Shown in pieces: positions 24,317-33,783 of a stretch of 64,000 nucleotides of DNA. The stretch covers positions 1-64,000 of the forward strand of contig CAKSUQ010000001.1 in the NCBI GenBank assembly GCA_934502625.1. Reading direction: 5' to 3'. A model generated the notes under the pieces. The model worked only from the letters and a program-made list of their open reading frames with translations, was not told the DNA's origin and ran no database searches. How positions within the stretch are numbered: position 1 is the stretch's first letter; each line of letters starts with the position of its first letter. This stretch comes from an uncultured Gemmiger sp. (lineage in GTDB: Bacteria > Bacillota > Clostridia > Oscillospirales > Ruminococcaceae). The position numbers and the translations under genes were made by a program.

Positions 24317-26590
24317 CTACACACATGCCGCCAGTGTGCCCTCGGTCAGGATGATGTGTCCGTCGGCGTCCGCGTCGGCGGTGTACAGCACGCCGGGGCG
24401 GGCGGAGCCTGCGGCAATGCGGTCGGCCAAAGCCTGCTCGACCGCGCGGCTGACGGTACGGCGCAGCTCCCGCGCACCGTAGGGTGGCACTTTATCCCCT
24501 GCCAAAACTTTCGCGGCAGCCTGCGTGTGGCGCAGTGTGTAGCCTTGCTTGGCGGCGCGCGCTTCCAGCTCGCACAGCAGCCGGTCGGCGATGCCCGCAA
24601 GCTGAGCGGGCTCCAGCGGGTCAAACAAGACTGTCTCATCCAGACGCCCCATCAGCTCCGGGCGGAAGAATTCCTTTGCTTCCTGCACGGCCTGCTGGCC
24701 GCGGCGGGCATTCTCGGCAGCCACTGCGCCGAAGCCCAGCGGCGCGGTCTGCCCTGCCAGACACCTCGCGCCAAGGTTCGAGGTCAGCAGGATGATCGTG
24801 TTGGAAAAATCCGCTTTTCTCCCCTGTGCGTCGGTCAGGCTGCCGTCCTCAAGAATCTGCAACAGCAGATTTTGGATGTCGCTGTGCGCTTTTTCAATCT
24901 CGTCAAACAGCACGACGCTGTAGGGACGGCGACGCACGGCCTCGGTCAGTTGGCCGCCCTCGTCGTGGCCGACATAGCCCGGCGGCGCGCCGATGAGCCG
25001 CGCGACGGTGTGCCGCTCCATATACTCGGACATATCAAAGCGCAGCAGGGCTTTCTCGCTGCCGAACCAGCACTTTGCCAGCGTGCGGGCAAGCTGGGTC
25101 TTGCCGACGCCGGTCGGCCCCAAAAACAGCATCGCGCCGATGGGGCGACCGCTCTCCCGCAAGCCGGTGCGACTGCGGCGTATGGCTGCTGCTACCGAGG
25201 CTACCGCCCGCGGCTGGCCGATGACCTCGTCGGAAAGCCGCGCTTCGAGGTTCGCCAGCCGCTCACGCTCGGCCTCGCCGACGCGCTCAGCGGGCACGCC
25301 GCTGGCCTTGCTGACGATATGGGCAATGTCGGCGGGGGTCAGCGCCTTTTTGCCGCTGCTGCTGTCGGCAATGCGGCAGGCAGCGGCGGCTTCGTCCAAC
25401 AAGTCGATGGCCTTATCGGGCAGGTAGCGCCCCGGCAGGTAGCGCACGCTCAGCTCCACCGCCGCGTGGATGGCCTGCGGTGGGATGGCGACGCCGTGGT
25501 AGCGCTCGTACCGGGGCATGAGGCCGTTCAAAATCGTCTCGGCGTCGGTGGGGGTTGGCTCCTCAACCATGACCTTTCCGAAACGGCGTTCCAACGCGGA
25601 ATCTTTTTGAATTGTCTTGCGGTATTCCTCCGGCGTCGTCGCGCCGATAAGCTGCACCTCCCCGCGCGCGAGCATCGGCTTCAGGATACTGGCTGCGTCG
25701 ATGGCTCCTTCCGCCGCGCCCGCCCCGGCGATGATGTGAATTTCGTCAATGAACAAAATCGTCGAACGGTCGCGGTAGAGCTCCTCCAACAAATTCTTGA
25801 ACCGCTCTTCAAAATCGCCGCGATACTTTGTGCCCGCGACCATCGACGCCATGTCCAGCGCCAACACCCGCTTGCCTCGCAGCGCCGCCGTGATCTGTCC
25901 CGACGCGATGCGCTGCGCCAGCGCTTCGGCCAGCGCACTTTTGCCGACGCCCGGCTCGCCCAGCAGACAGGGGTTGTTTTTCTGGCGGCGGCAGAGGATT
26001 TCGATCATCCGTTCCAGCTCTGCGTCCCGGCAGAGCACCGGGTCAAGCCGTCCCTCCTGCGCAAGGCGGGTCAGGTCGCGGCCATATTTTTCGCTGGGAC
26101 GGCCGGTGCGGCCGGAGGTCATCCGGGGCTGGGCGGGCAGGACAAGCTGCCCCGAAAGCTGGCGGCACTCCCGCGCGGCCTGCGGCAGCTCGATGCCGAT
26201 GGATGCGAGCCACTGGCTTGCCGTGCAGGAGGAATCCTCCAGCATGGCGCAGAGCAGGTGTTCGTTCTCGGCTTTAGCGGCGCTGGCAGCGTGGGCACCC
26301 AGCACGGCGAACTCCATTGCCTTGCTCAGTTCGGGGGCAAAATCGCGGCGATGCAGCCTGCGGGGACTGCCCTGCCGCTGCCGGGCGGCGCAGCCCGCCA
26401 GTGTCGTCGCCGTGATGCGCTTGCGCCGCAGAAAATCCGCCGCCGACCCGCGGGAGGTCTGCACAAGCGCCAGCAGCAGATGCCCGGTATCTGCCAGTGC
26501 GCACCCCTGCTGCCCGGCCAGTCGCAGCGCCGTGTGTACGGTGCGCGCCGCCGCAAGGGAAAAACCTTTATAGCTGTAGAACCAGAACAT
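24317..26590 (-). CDS. Clp family AAA+ unfoldase (ClpA/ClpC-like)
   Basis: A 757-residue two-ring AAA+ ATPase that unfolds proteins for ClpP. It has an N-domain (about 1-140); D1 with Walker [10 protein letters not shown] and Walker B ILFIDEIH; and D2 with Walker [10 protein letters not shown] and Walker [13 protein letters not shown] loop with LGF after [10 protein letters not shown] matches the ClpP-docking tripeptide. The coiled M-domain of ClpC/ClpB is absent, making it ClpA-like in layout. I choose the ATG at 26590 (AGGAGGG 7 bases upstream) over 26596. Function in this host is inferred from family only. Confidence 0.88.
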   Translation of the reverse strand: MFWFYSYKGFSLAAARTVHTALRLAGQQGCALADTGHLLLALVQTSRGSAADFLRRKRITATTLAGCAARQRQGSPRRLHRRDFAPELSKAMEFAVLGAHAASAAKAENEHLLCAMLEDSSCTASQWLASIGIELPQAARECRQLSGQLVLPAQPRMTSGRTGRPSEKYGRDLTRLAQEGRLDPVLCRDAELERMIEILCRRQKNNPCLLGEPGVGKSALAEALAQRIASGQITAALRGKRVLALDMASMVAGTKYRGDFEERFKNLLEELYRDRSTILFIDEIHIIAGAGAAEGAIDAASILKPMLARGEVQLIGATTPEEYRKTIQKDSALERRFGKVMVEEPTPTDAETILNGLMPRYERYHGVAIPPQAIHAAVELSVRYLPGRYLPDKAIDLLDEAAAACRIADSSSGKKALTPADIAHIVSKASGVPAERVGEAERERLANLEARLSDEVIGQPRAVASVAAAIRRSRTGLRESGRPIGAMLFLGPTGVGKTQLARTLAKCWFGSEKALLRFDMSEYMERHTVARLIGAPPGYVGHDEGGQLTEAVRRRPYSVVLFDEIEKAHSDIQNLLLQILEDGSLTDAQGRKADFSNTIILLTSNLGARCLAGQTAPLGFGAVAAENARRGQQAVQEAKEFFRPELMGRLDETVLFDPLEPAQLAGIADRLLCELEARAAKQGYTLRHTQAAAKVLAGDKVPPYGARELRRTVSRAVEQALADRIAAGSARPGVLYTADADADGHIILTEGTLAACV

Positions 26591-26674
26591 CCACATTCCC
26601 TCCTATCGTATCAGCCCATTGAAAGTATAGACGGCGCGGGAATAAATAAACATCGAAATATGCGGCTTTCTGGA

Positions 26675-26703
26675 ATGACAACGGGTGAAATTCGTGGTAT
26701 AAT
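26675..26703 (+). promoter_or_regulatory. Promoter of the ABC exporter operon
   Basis: ATGACA (26675-26680), 17-bp spacer, TATAAT (26698-26703) preceded by TG one base upstream (extended -10). Confidence 0.75.
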
Positions 26704-26743
26704 AATTCAGTTATACGCAAATTCATGTATGAGGTGGTTTTCA

Positions 26744-28483
26744 ATGCACAAATTGATGCGCTACATCAAGGGCTATGAGAAGCAAGCCCTGCTGGCGCCG
26801 CTGTTCAAGATGCTGGAAGCCTGTTTTGAGCTGTTCGTGCCGCTGGTGATTGCCAGCATCATTGACACAGGCATCAAAAACGGGGATGCGGCCTTCATCT
26901 GGACACGCTGCGGCCTGTTGGTGCTGTTGGCAGTCATCGGTCTCGCCAGCAGCCTGACAGCGCAATGGTTTTCTGCCAATGCGGCGCTTGGCTTCGGCAC
27001 GGCGCTGCGCAAAGACCTGTTCCGCCATATCGACACGCTGAGCTACAGCGAGCTGGACGGCATCGGCACCCCAACGCTGGTCACCCGTATGACGAGCGAC
27101 ATCAATCAGGTGCAGAATGGTGTCAACCTGACGCTGCGCCTGCTGCTGCGCTCGCCGTTTATCGTCATCGGTGCGCTGATCATGGCGTTCTCCATCAGCC
27201 CGAAGCTGACGCTGCTGTTCGTGCTGGTGTCGGTGGTGGTTTCGGTCATCATCTACATCATCATGCGCGCGACGGTGCCTATCTACCACGAGGCGCAGAA
27301 CGGTCTTGACCGTGTCACCCTGCTGACCCGCGAGAACTACGTCGGCGCACGCGTCGTGCGTGCTTTCGCGCGGCAGGCGGACGAGTTGGCGGCCTTCGTC
27401 GAGACGAACGACCACCTGAAAAAGATCCAGTTCACGGCGGGGCGCATCTCGGCGCTTTTGAACCCGCTGACCTATCTGGTGGTGAACCTGGCGGTCATCG
27501 CGCTGCTGCTGCGCGGCGGTGCCGAGGTCAACAGCGGCAGCCTGACGCAAGGCGAGATCATTGCGCTCATCAATTATATGAGCCAGATCCTTGTCAACCT
27601 GCTGCGCGTGGCCGACCTTGTTATCTCGGTCACCCGTGCGCTGGCAAGCGGTATGCGTGTGAATGAAATTCTGAACACGAAGACCTCGATGGCTGACCCC
27701 GCCGCGCCGGATCTGCCGGTGGACGAGGCTGCGGACGCCGCGAAGTTCGACAATGTCACCTTCAACTACAAGGGCGCAGGTGCACCGAGCCTGACGGACA
27801 TTTCCTTCACGGCCAAGGCCGGCGAGACCATCGGAGTCATCGGCGGCACGGGCAGCGGCAAATCGACGCTGATCGATCTGGTCTGCCGCTTCTACGACGC
27901 GACGACCGGCAGCGTGGCGCTGTTCGGCCGTGATGTAAAGCAGTACAGCTTTGCACAGCTGCGCGAGCTCGTCGGCATCGTGCCGCAGCAGGCGGTGCTT
28001 TTCACCGGCACCATCCGCGACAACATGCAGTGGGCTGCCCCCGGTGCGACCGACGAGGAAATCTGGGAAGCGCTGGAGATCGCACAGGCGGCGGAGTTTG
28101 TGCGCAGCAAGCCCGGCATGCTGGACGCACCGGTCGAGACGGCCGGGCGCAACTTTTCCGGCGGTCAGCGCCAGCGCTTGACGATTGCCCGCGCATTGGT
28201 GCCGAAGCCGAAGATTCTGATCCTCGACGACAGTGCGTCGGCGCTGGACTTTGCCACCGACGCAGTGCTGCGCAAGGCCATCAAGGAACAGACGCAGGGC
28301 ATGACGGTGTTTATCGTCTCCCAGCGCGCGGCCAGTGTGCAGCGCGCCGACCACATCCTCGTGCTGGACGACGGCAAGCTGGTGGGCGACGCCCCCCACG
28401 CTGCGCTGCTGCAGAGCTGTGAAGTGTACAAGGAAATCTGCTTAAGCCAGCTGAGCAAGGAGGAGGTGGAGAAAACGCTATGA
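26744..28483 (+). CDS. ABC exporter half-transporter, subunit 1 (degenerate ATPase site)
   Basis: A 579-residue half-transporter: six membrane helices (about 1-310) followed by an ATPase domain. Walker A GGTGSGKST and signature NFSGGQRQRLTIARAL are intact. The catalytic Glu after Walker B is Asp (ILILDDSASALD) and the switch His is Gln (VSQRAAS). This pattern is known for the degenerate half of heterodimeric exporters. The ATG at 26744 follows GAGGTGG; the frame is open much further upstream but only as an antisense shadow. It overlaps subunit 2 by 4 bases. Confidence 0.9.
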   Translation: MHKLMRYIKGYEKQALLAPLFKMLEACFELFVPLVIASIIDTGIKNGDAAFIWTRCGLLVLLAVIGLASSLTAQWFSANAALGFGTALRKDLFRHIDTLSYSELDGIGTPTLVTRMTSDINQVQNGVNLTLRLLLRSPFIVIGALIMAFSISPKLTLLFVLVSVVVSVIIYIIMRATVPIYHEAQNGLDRVTLLTRENYVGARVVRAFARQADELAAFVETNDHLKKIQFTAGRISALLNPLTYLVVNLAVIALLLRGGAEVNSGSLTQGEIIALINYMSQILVNLLRVADLVISVTRALASGMRVNEILNTKTSMADPAAPDLPVDEAADAAKFDNVTFNYKGAGAPSLTDISFTAKAGETIGVIGGTGSGKSTLIDLVCRFYDATTGSVALFGRDVKQYSFAQLRELVGIVPQQAVLFTGTIRDNMQWAAPGATDEEIWEALEIAQAAEFVRSKPGMLDAPVETAGRNFSGGQRQRLTIARALVPKPKILILDDSASALDFATDAVLRKAIKEQTQGMTVFIVSQRAASVQRADHILVLDDGKLVGDAPHAALLQSCEVYKEICLSQLSKEEVEKTL

Positions 28484-30237
28484 GCAAGGACAGGAAAAAA
28501 ATCAACCAGTCCACCGTACAGCGGGTGCTGAAGCTGATACGCCCTTACACCGGGCTTGTCATCCTGACGTTGACGCTGGCGCTGATCACGGTGGTGACGA
28601 CGCTGCTGGCACCGGTCATCTCCGGCAAGGCCGTCGATATGATCATCGGTCCCGGTGATGTGGACTTTGCCGGGCTGGGCAAGCTGGCCGTCGCGCTGGC
28701 CGGAACCATCGCCTGCACGGCGGTCTCCCAGTGGCTGATGAATGTTGTAAACAACCGCATTACCTTTCAGGTCGTGCGCGATATGCGTGTCAAGGCGTTT
28801 GAGCAGCTGGAGATTCTGCCGCTCAAATATATGGATGCCCACCGCCCCGGCGATGCTATCAGCCGCATTACCACCGACGTGGAGCAGTTCAGCGACGGTC
28901 TGCTGATGGGCTTTACCCAGTTGTTCACCGGCGTGCTGACGATTTTGGGCACGCTGGGCGTTATGATCTTCATTGATTGGCGCATTGCGTTGGTCGTTGT
29001 GGCGCTGACGCCGCTGTCGATTTTTGTCGCGCGGTTCATTGCCACCCACACCTATTCTATGTTCAAGGTGCAGAGCGAGACACGCGCCGAAATGACGAGC
29101 CTTGTGGAGGAGCTGGTCGGCAATGAGCACCTCGTCCGCGCGTTCGGCTACGAGAGCCGCGCCGAGGACCGCTTTGAAAAGATCAACCTCGATCTGCAGA
29201 AGTGCGGTGTCAAGGCGACGTTCTTCTCTTCCACCACGAACCCCTGCACCCGCTTTGTGAATGCGCTGGTCTACGCCGCCGTCGGCGTGCTGGGGGCATT
29301 CGTTGCCATTGCGGGCGGCATCACGGTCGGCCAGCTGACCGTTTTCCTGAACTACGCGAACCAGTACACGAAGCCGTTCAACGACATTTCCGACGTTATG
29401 ACCGAGCTGCAGAACGCGCTGGCTTGCGCACAGCGGGTGTTTGACCTCATCGACGAGACACCCATCGTGCCTGATGCGCCCGACGCGGTCGCCCTGCCCC
29501 ACGGCGCGGGCAGCGTCGAGTTCGACCATGTGAAGTTTCGCTATGTGGACGATGTGCCGCTGATCGAGGACATGAACCTTAAGGTCGAGCCAGGGCAGCG
29601 CATTGCGCTGGTCGGCCCCACCGGCTGCGGCAAGACGACGCTCGTCAACCTGCTGATGCGCTTCTATGAGATCAACGGCGGTACGCTGCGGATTGACGGC
29701 CACCCAATCGACGATGTGACCCGCGACAGCCTGCGCGCGAACCTTGGCATGGTGCTGCAGGAAACGTGGCTGAAGGCCGGTACGATCGCTGAGAATATCG
29801 CTTACGGCAAGCCTGACGCCACCCGCGAGGAGATCATCGCGGCGGCCAAGAAGGCGCGCGCCCACAGCTTCATCCTCCGCTTGCCCAATGGGTACGACAC
29901 GCAGGTAGCCGAGGACGGCGGCAACATCAGCCAAGGCCAGCGCCAGCTGCTTTGCATTGCCCGCGTTATGCTGCGCCGCCCGCCCATCCTGATTCTGGAC
30001 GAGGCGACGTCGAGCATCGACACCCGCACCGAAGTGCTGGTGCAGGATGCCTTTGAGGAATTGATGAAGGGGCGCACGAGCTTTATCGTGGCGCACCGCC
30101 TGTCCACCATCAAAAACGCTGATCAGATTTTGGTGATGAAGGCAGGCAATATCATTGAGCGCGGCACCCATGACGAACTGCTGGCGCAGGGCGGCTTCTA
30201 CAAGCAGCTGTACGAAAGCCAGTTTGCCAAGGCGTAA
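28480..30237 (+). CDS. ABC exporter half-transporter, subunit 2 (canonical ATPase)
   Basis: A 585-residue partner of the preceding gene with six membrane helices and an ATPase domain with Walker A GPTGCGKTT, signature NISQGQRQLLCIARVM, Walker B ILILDEATSSID and switch His in VAHRLST. The Glu and His missing from subunit 1 are present here, so the pair should form one active and one degenerate site. Likely exports drugs or lipids; substrate unknown. ATGA overlap couples translation. Confidence 0.92.
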   Translation: MSKDRKKINQSTVQRVLKLIRPYTGLVILTLTLALITVVTTLLAPVISGKAVDMIIGPGDVDFAGLGKLAVALAGTIACTAVSQWLMNVVNNRITFQVVRDMRVKAFEQLEILPLKYMDAHRPGDAISRITTDVEQFSDGLLMGFTQLFTGVLTILGTLGVMIFIDWRIALVVVALTPLSIFVARFIATHTYSMFKVQSETRAEMTSLVEELVGNEHLVRAFGYESRAEDRFEKINLDLQKCGVKATFFSSTTNPCTRFVNALVYAAVGVLGAFVAIAGGITVGQLTVFLNYANQYTKPFNDISDVMTELQNALACAQRVFDLIDETPIVPDAPDAVALPHGAGSVEFDHVKFRYVDDVPLIEDMNLKVEPGQRIALVGPTGCGKTTLVNLLMRFYEINGGTLRIDGHPIDDVTRDSLRANLGMVLQETWLKAGTIAENIAYGKPDATREEIIAAAKKARAHSFILRLPNGYDTQVAEDGGNISQGQRQLLCIARVMLRRPPILILDEATSSIDTRTEVLVQDAFEELMKGRTSFIVAHRLSTIKNADQILVMKAGNIIERGTHDELLAQGGFYKQLYESQFAKA

Positions 30238-30277
30238 GAAATATAGAGAAAGTACAAAATTAAAAGGAGAATGTAGT

Positions 30278-31288
30278 ATGAGCAACATCACCATTCCGGA
30301 AGGGTATCAAAGCCTGCTGGGGCTGTACGACACCCAGAAAGCCATCGGCCTGATCAAAACGATCTTTCAGGAAAAGCTGTGTATGGCGCTGCACCTCAAG
30401 CGCGTCACGGCTCCCTTGTTCGTCATGCAGGGCAGCGGCCTGAACGACGACCTGAACGGCGTTGAGCGCCCGGTTGCCTTCGACGTCCCCTGCCTGAACG
30501 AGCAGGCCGAGGTCGTGCACAGTCTTGCCAAGTGGAAGCGCTACGCCCTGCACAAGTACGGCTACCGCCCCGGTCAGGGTCTTGTGACCGATATGAACGC
30601 CATCCGCCGCGACGAGGAGCTGGACAACCTGCACAGCATCTACGTCGACCAGTGGGACTGGGAGCGCGTCATCACCGCCGACCAGCGCACGCTGGACTTT
30701 TTGCAGGACACTGTGCGGGACATCGTCGACGCCGTCTGCGCGACATCGGATGAGCTGCGCTGGAAGTTCCCGGAGCTGAAAAACATCCACCTCGACCGCG
30801 ACGTGACCTTCATCACGACGCAGGAGTTGGAGGATATGTACCCTGACTTCACCCCGAAGCAGCGCGAGAACGCCTTCGCTAAGGAGCGCGGCACCATCTG
30901 CATTATGCAGATCGGCGGCAAGCTCAAGAGCGGCAAGCCCCACGACGGCCGTGCCCCCGACTATGACGATTGGGCGCTGAACTGCGACATCCTGTTCTGG
31001 CACAAGCCCCTGGGCTGTGCGCTGGAGCTGTCCAGCATGGGCATCCGCGTTGACGCCGACGCCCTGCGCCGTCAGCTGGCTGAGGCAGGCTGCCCGCAGC
31101 GCGCGGAGCTGCCCTTCCACAAGATGCTGCTGGACGGCACACTGCCCTTGACGATGGGCGGCGGCATCGGCCAGAGCCGCTTGTGCATGCTGCTGCTGGG
31201 CAAAGTCCATGTCGGCGAGGTGCAGGTCAGCCTGTGGGATGACGCCACGACGGACGCCTGCAAGGCTGCAGGCGTCGAGCTGCTGTAA
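30278..31288 (+). CDS. asnA: Aspartate--ammonia ligase (asparagine synthetase A)
   Basis: A 336-residue enzyme making asparagine from aspartate and ammonia. Class II synthetase-like features include PLFVMQGSGLNDDLNGVERP, YVDQWDWERVI and the C-terminal GGGIGQSRLCMLLLGKVHVGEVQ. The ATG at 30278 has AAAAGGAG upstream. It is 40 bases after the exporter operon and the last chromosomal protein gene before the prophage. Confidence 0.96.
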   Translation: MSNITIPEGYQSLLGLYDTQKAIGLIKTIFQEKLCMALHLKRVTAPLFVMQGSGLNDDLNGVERPVAFDVPCLNEQAEVVHSLAKWKRYALHKYGYRPGQGLVTDMNAIRRDEELDNLHSIYVDQWDWERVITADQRTLDFLQDTVRDIVDAVCATSDELRWKFPELKNIHLDRDVTFITTQELEDMYPDFTPKQRENAFAKERGTICIMQIGGKLKSGKPHDGRAPDYDDWALNCDILFWHKPLGCALELSSMGIRVDADALRRQLAEAGCPQRAELPFHKMLLDGTLPLTMGGGIGQSRLCMLLLGKVHVGEVQVSLWDDATTDACKAAGVELL

Positions 31289-31291
31289 GGC

Positions 31292-31321
31292 TTGACAAAT
31301 TACTGCTGAATGTGATACTAT
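31292..31321 (+). promoter_or_regulatory. Promoter of tRNA-Thr
   Basis: TTGACA (31292-31297), 18-bp spacer, TACTAT (31316-31321), just upstream of the tRNA gene. Confidence 0.7.
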
Positions 31322-31333
31322 ATTAGAGTTCCC

Positions 31334-31409
31334 GCTAGTATAGCACAATTGGCAGTGCAGCTGATTTGTAATCAGCAGGTTGCAGGTTCGATTCCTGTTA
31401 CTAGCTCCA
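31334..31409 (+). tRNA. tRNA-Thr (anticodon TGT)
   Basis: A 76-nt tRNA with acceptor stem GCTAGTA/TACTAGC, encoded CCA, T-loop GGTTCGATT and anticodon loop TTTGTAA (anticodon TGT). A phage integrase gene lies directly downstream, so its 3' end is the likely attachment site. Confidence 0.96.
31386..31409 (+). other. Probable left attachment site (attL core) in the tRNA-Thr 3' end
   Basis: Tyrosine integrases commonly use the T-loop to CCA end of a tRNA gene as core site, leaving it intact after integration. The gene here is intact and adjoins the integrase. The exact core needs the matching copy at the other prophage end. Confidence 0.5.
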
Positions 31410-31412
31410 CTC

Positions 31413-31458
31413 AAAAAAGCGCGTTAGCAAAGCAAATCCACTTTGCAACGCGTTTTTT
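31413..31458 (+). terminator. Terminator after tRNA-Thr
   Basis: A stem of about 12 bp (GCGTT..GCAAAG / CTTTGC..AACGC) followed by eight T. Confidence 0.75.
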
Positions 31459-31505
31459 TTCTTGTTTTTGCATGTCTTTTTATGTTCTAAACGGTAAAAA
31501 AACAG

Positions 31506-31564
31506 GTCGTAAATAGGTCGTAAACAGTGTAATTCTTGTACTGGCGTCGTAAAAATGTCGTAAA
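31506..31564. repeat. Four GTCGTAAA direct repeats, candidate integrase arm sites
   Basis: GTCGTAAA occurs at 31506, 31517, 31546 and 31557, as two pairs with an 11-bp step inside each pair. They lie between the tRNA-Thr and the integrase gene, about 100-150 bp from the probable core site. Lambda-type integrases bind such short direct repeats with their N-terminal arm domain. Function is inferred from form and place. Confidence 0.6.
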
Positions 31565-31568
31565 AAAA

Positions 31569-31589
31569 CGGCTGTTTTTGACACAGCCG
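31569..31589 (-). terminator. Integrase terminator
   Basis: A 7-bp stem CGGCTGT/ACAGCCG with a T run on the minus strand, 10 bases after the integrase stop. Confidence 0.8.
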
Positions 31590-31598
31590 GTTTGAATT

Positions 31599-32741
31599 TT
31601 ATTTCGTATTATCGTTTATAAATTTTTCAAGCGCTTCTGCCGCTTCGTTTAACTGCCGCTCTCGGATATGCGTGTAAACTTTCCGTGTCGTAGATATATC
31701 GGCATGCCCCATCAGCTTTTGAGCTTCCATTTCTCCGATGCCTGCAGCATATAACATGCTGGCATACTCGTGCCGGAACTGGTGCGCCGTTACGCCGGCC
31801 TTGTAGCAGTGTGTATTGCAGCGTTTTTTCCGTTCAGCTCCTCCGGCAGCTGCGGCCCGCTTTCGTTCTCGTGCCGCCTCTGCTTTTGTGTCTATTTCAG
31901 CCATGCCAACAGCAACACAATACCGCAGCCAATTATTGTGGTATTCGTAGCTTTTGAGAGGTTCTTTGCCGCCTAATATAAAATCATTCTTGCCACACTT
32001 TAACGGCTTCAGCACGGCCCGCAGCGGCGACAGCAGCGGCACAACGCGCACGCCGTTTGCGGTCTTTGGTGTTTGCACAACGGGTTTTGCATTTACCCAT
32101 GCGACTTCCTTGTTGACAACGATCTTGTTGTTTTCAAAATCCACATCCCCCCACTGCAACGCCAGCACCTCGCCCAACCTACAGCCAGTATACATGAACA
32201 GCCATGCACACAGCCCGAACCCCTCAGGGTGTGCCTTGACGGTCTCCAGCTGCTCCACCGTCGGCGGCTCCCTGCGCTCTTTTTTCATCCCTCGCGGCAG
32301 ATCTGTCACCGTTACCGGGTTGTACGTCTCCCCATTGTTCACGCACCAATACTTGAAGATGCACGACAACACGCTTCTCGCGTTGCTTGCCGTCTTCCCT
32401 GCATACCCCGCCGCCTTGAATTTCTCACCCCACAACGAAACCACAGCGGGCGTTATCTCTTTCATTCTGTACCCGCTGAATTCTTCCAGCGCGGCCTTGT
32501 AACTGCCCCTGTAGGCTCTTTCCGCGCCGGTCTTGATATTTTTTGAATGGTTCTCCCACCATTCCCCTGCCACATCCTCAAACAGCGCCCCGTTCTCTTT
32601 CACCGCTTCTCGCTGGCGCTCGTATTCGTCAATTTTTGCGGCGACCTCTTTCGCGGTCTTGCCGTAGAAATGTACCCGCTTGCCGTCATAGGTTTTTGTT
32701 CTTTCGATCAACCCATCCGCCCGCGCTTTTGCTCTTGCCAT
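31599..32741 (-). CDS. int: Phage tyrosine integrase
   Basis: A 380-residue site-specific recombinase that inserts and removes the prophage. It has an N-terminal arm-binding region, a SAM-like core-binding domain (about 50-150, LFEDVAGEWWENHSKNI) and the catalytic domain with Arg in YTGCRLGEV, HQFRHEYAS, then GHADISTTRKVYTH holding the second His and the nucleophilic Tyr. AGGAGGG precedes the ATG. It points toward the tRNA-Thr gene. Confidence 0.95.
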   Translation of the reverse strand: MARAKARADGLIERTKTYDGKRVHFYGKTAKEVAAKIDEYERQREAVKENGALFEDVAGEWWENHSKNIKTGAERAYRGSYKAALEEFSGYRMKEITPAVVSLWGEKFKAAGYAGKTASNARSVLSCIFKYWCVNNGETYNPVTVTDLPRGMKKERREPPTVEQLETVKAHPEGFGLCAWLFMYTGCRLGEVLALQWGDVDFENNKIVVNKEVAWVNAKPVVQTPKTANGVRVVPLLSPLRAVLKPLKCGKNDFILGGKEPLKSYEYHNNWLRYCVAVGMAEIDTKAEAARERKRAAAAGGAERKKRCNTHCYKAGVTAHQFRHEYASMLYAAGIGEMEAQKLMGHADISTTRKVYTHIRERQLNEAAEALEKFINDNTK

Positions 32742-32803
32742 GTTGACACCCTCCTAAAATCGCTATATACTAAAAGATGCCAGCTTAATGCTGACACCCT
32801 TTG

Positions 32804-32840
32804 CCCTTGCCGGTGCTCGTCCCACCGGCAGGGGCTTTTT
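32804..32840 (+). terminator. Terminator-like hairpin on the plus strand
   Basis: Stem of about 12 bp (CCCTTGCCGGTG/CACCGGCAGGGG) followed by CTTTTTT. It would stop plus-strand transcripts entering from the tRNA side; no plus-strand gene ends here. Confidence 0.6.
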
Positions 32841-32846
32841 TATTCG

Positions 32847-33668
32847 CTATGGATTGCACCGGCTGCACGCAGTATAGCCCTCTGCAATCGCATCCTCAAT
32901 GCTCTTTGCAATCTTGCTGCTTCTCAAATATGAGCAGTTCGCGCGATGGTATTTTGTCCCCGTATTTGTTACATACACGATGTAACTGTTTCTGTCTTCC
33001 GCTTCATCCTCGTAAGATATTCCACCATTAACAGACCTTTGTCCATCTGCGTATCCAGTGCTATAGCCGCTATCATAGCCTCTCCCGTAATCGAGATCGG
33101 TTCTTATGGATTGTTTCCCGTCTTCAACACCCTTTGCATAGCCGGAATCATATCCTTTTTTGTACTCCGCTTTTGTATCTACAGCAGCTTTTCCGTCTTC
33201 AAGCCCTGAGTTATAGCCTGCTTTCTCTCCAAACTGATACCCGTCCAGTTTTCCTTGATAATAACCATCTTGATATTGTTGCTTTCCGTATTCAAGATTC
33301 TCTGAGGTTGCAGAGATAGCATTAAATTCTTGCCTCTGGGTATCTTTATTTGCGTCGAAATATCCGAAACAGATAACCCATGTCAGGCAAGCCGCAGCTA
33401 CCGCCATAAGCGCTGCATAACTCATTCGCACCATATTCGGCTCTTTTTGTGCCCTGCCGATCGTTTTCACGGAGAAATAATTTCCCCTTGTCGGTCTGAT
33501 TCGGAGTTCTCTACAATAGGGGCATTCTTCTGTATGCCCTTCCTTTTCGGCTACTTCTTTTGTACCACTTCTCACAGTTTTAACTCCGTATAGCGTCGGG
33601 CATGTTAAACTATCGTGGTAATACCTTTCTTTTGCATCGCAGCGCCAAAACACAATCTTCTCGCTCAC
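32847..33668 (-). CDS. Membrane protein with two Ada-like zinc motifs and glycine-tyrosine repeats
   Basis: A 273-residue protein I cannot name. Order: an N-terminal metal-binding motif (YYHDSLTC near residue 20, then HTEECPYC near 50), one membrane helix (about 82-103), a long region rich in GY/YxxG steps (GYDSGYAKG, GYDSGYSTGYADG), and a C-terminal motif of the same type (KYHRANC, then GYTACSRC). The two ends look like duplicates of one small zinc fold on opposite sides of the membrane. The start is GTG at 33668. Lying between int and the repressor, it is probably expressed in the lysogen; a role in superinfection exclusion or host change is a guess. Confidence 0.6.
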   Translation of the reverse strand: MSEKIVFWRCDAKERYYHDSLTCPTLYGVKTVRSGTKEVAEKEGHTEECPYCRELRIRPTRGNYFSVKTIGRAQKEPNMVRMSYAALMAVAAACLTWVICFGYFDANKDTQRQEFNAISATSENLEYGKQQYQDGYYQGKLDGYQFGEKAGYNSGLEDGKAAVDTKAEYKKGYDSGYAKGVEDGKQSIRTDLDYGRGYDSGYSTGYADGQRSVNGGISYEDEAEDRNSYIVYVTNTGTKYHRANCSYLRSSKIAKSIEDAIAEGYTACSRCNP

Positions 33669-33783
33669 GTCTCGCCGCCCCTTTTGTACAATCTGCTATT
33701 TCTCCGCCTTGTTTCGCGCTTTTCTTCCCGCGCTCTCCCCTATACTGTAGATACTCAACTACATATAAGGGAGGTTTTCGAGT

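Noticed and set aside
24260-26743. Long plus-strand frame antisense to the Clp gene, in phase with the ABC exporter
   Set aside because: It has no ribosome site and reads as antisense of the AAA+ domains; the exporter start at 26744 has its own promoter and ribosome site.
28165-30294. Minus-strand frame of 709 codons over the ABC exporter
   Set aside because: Antisense shadow with no domain or start signal.
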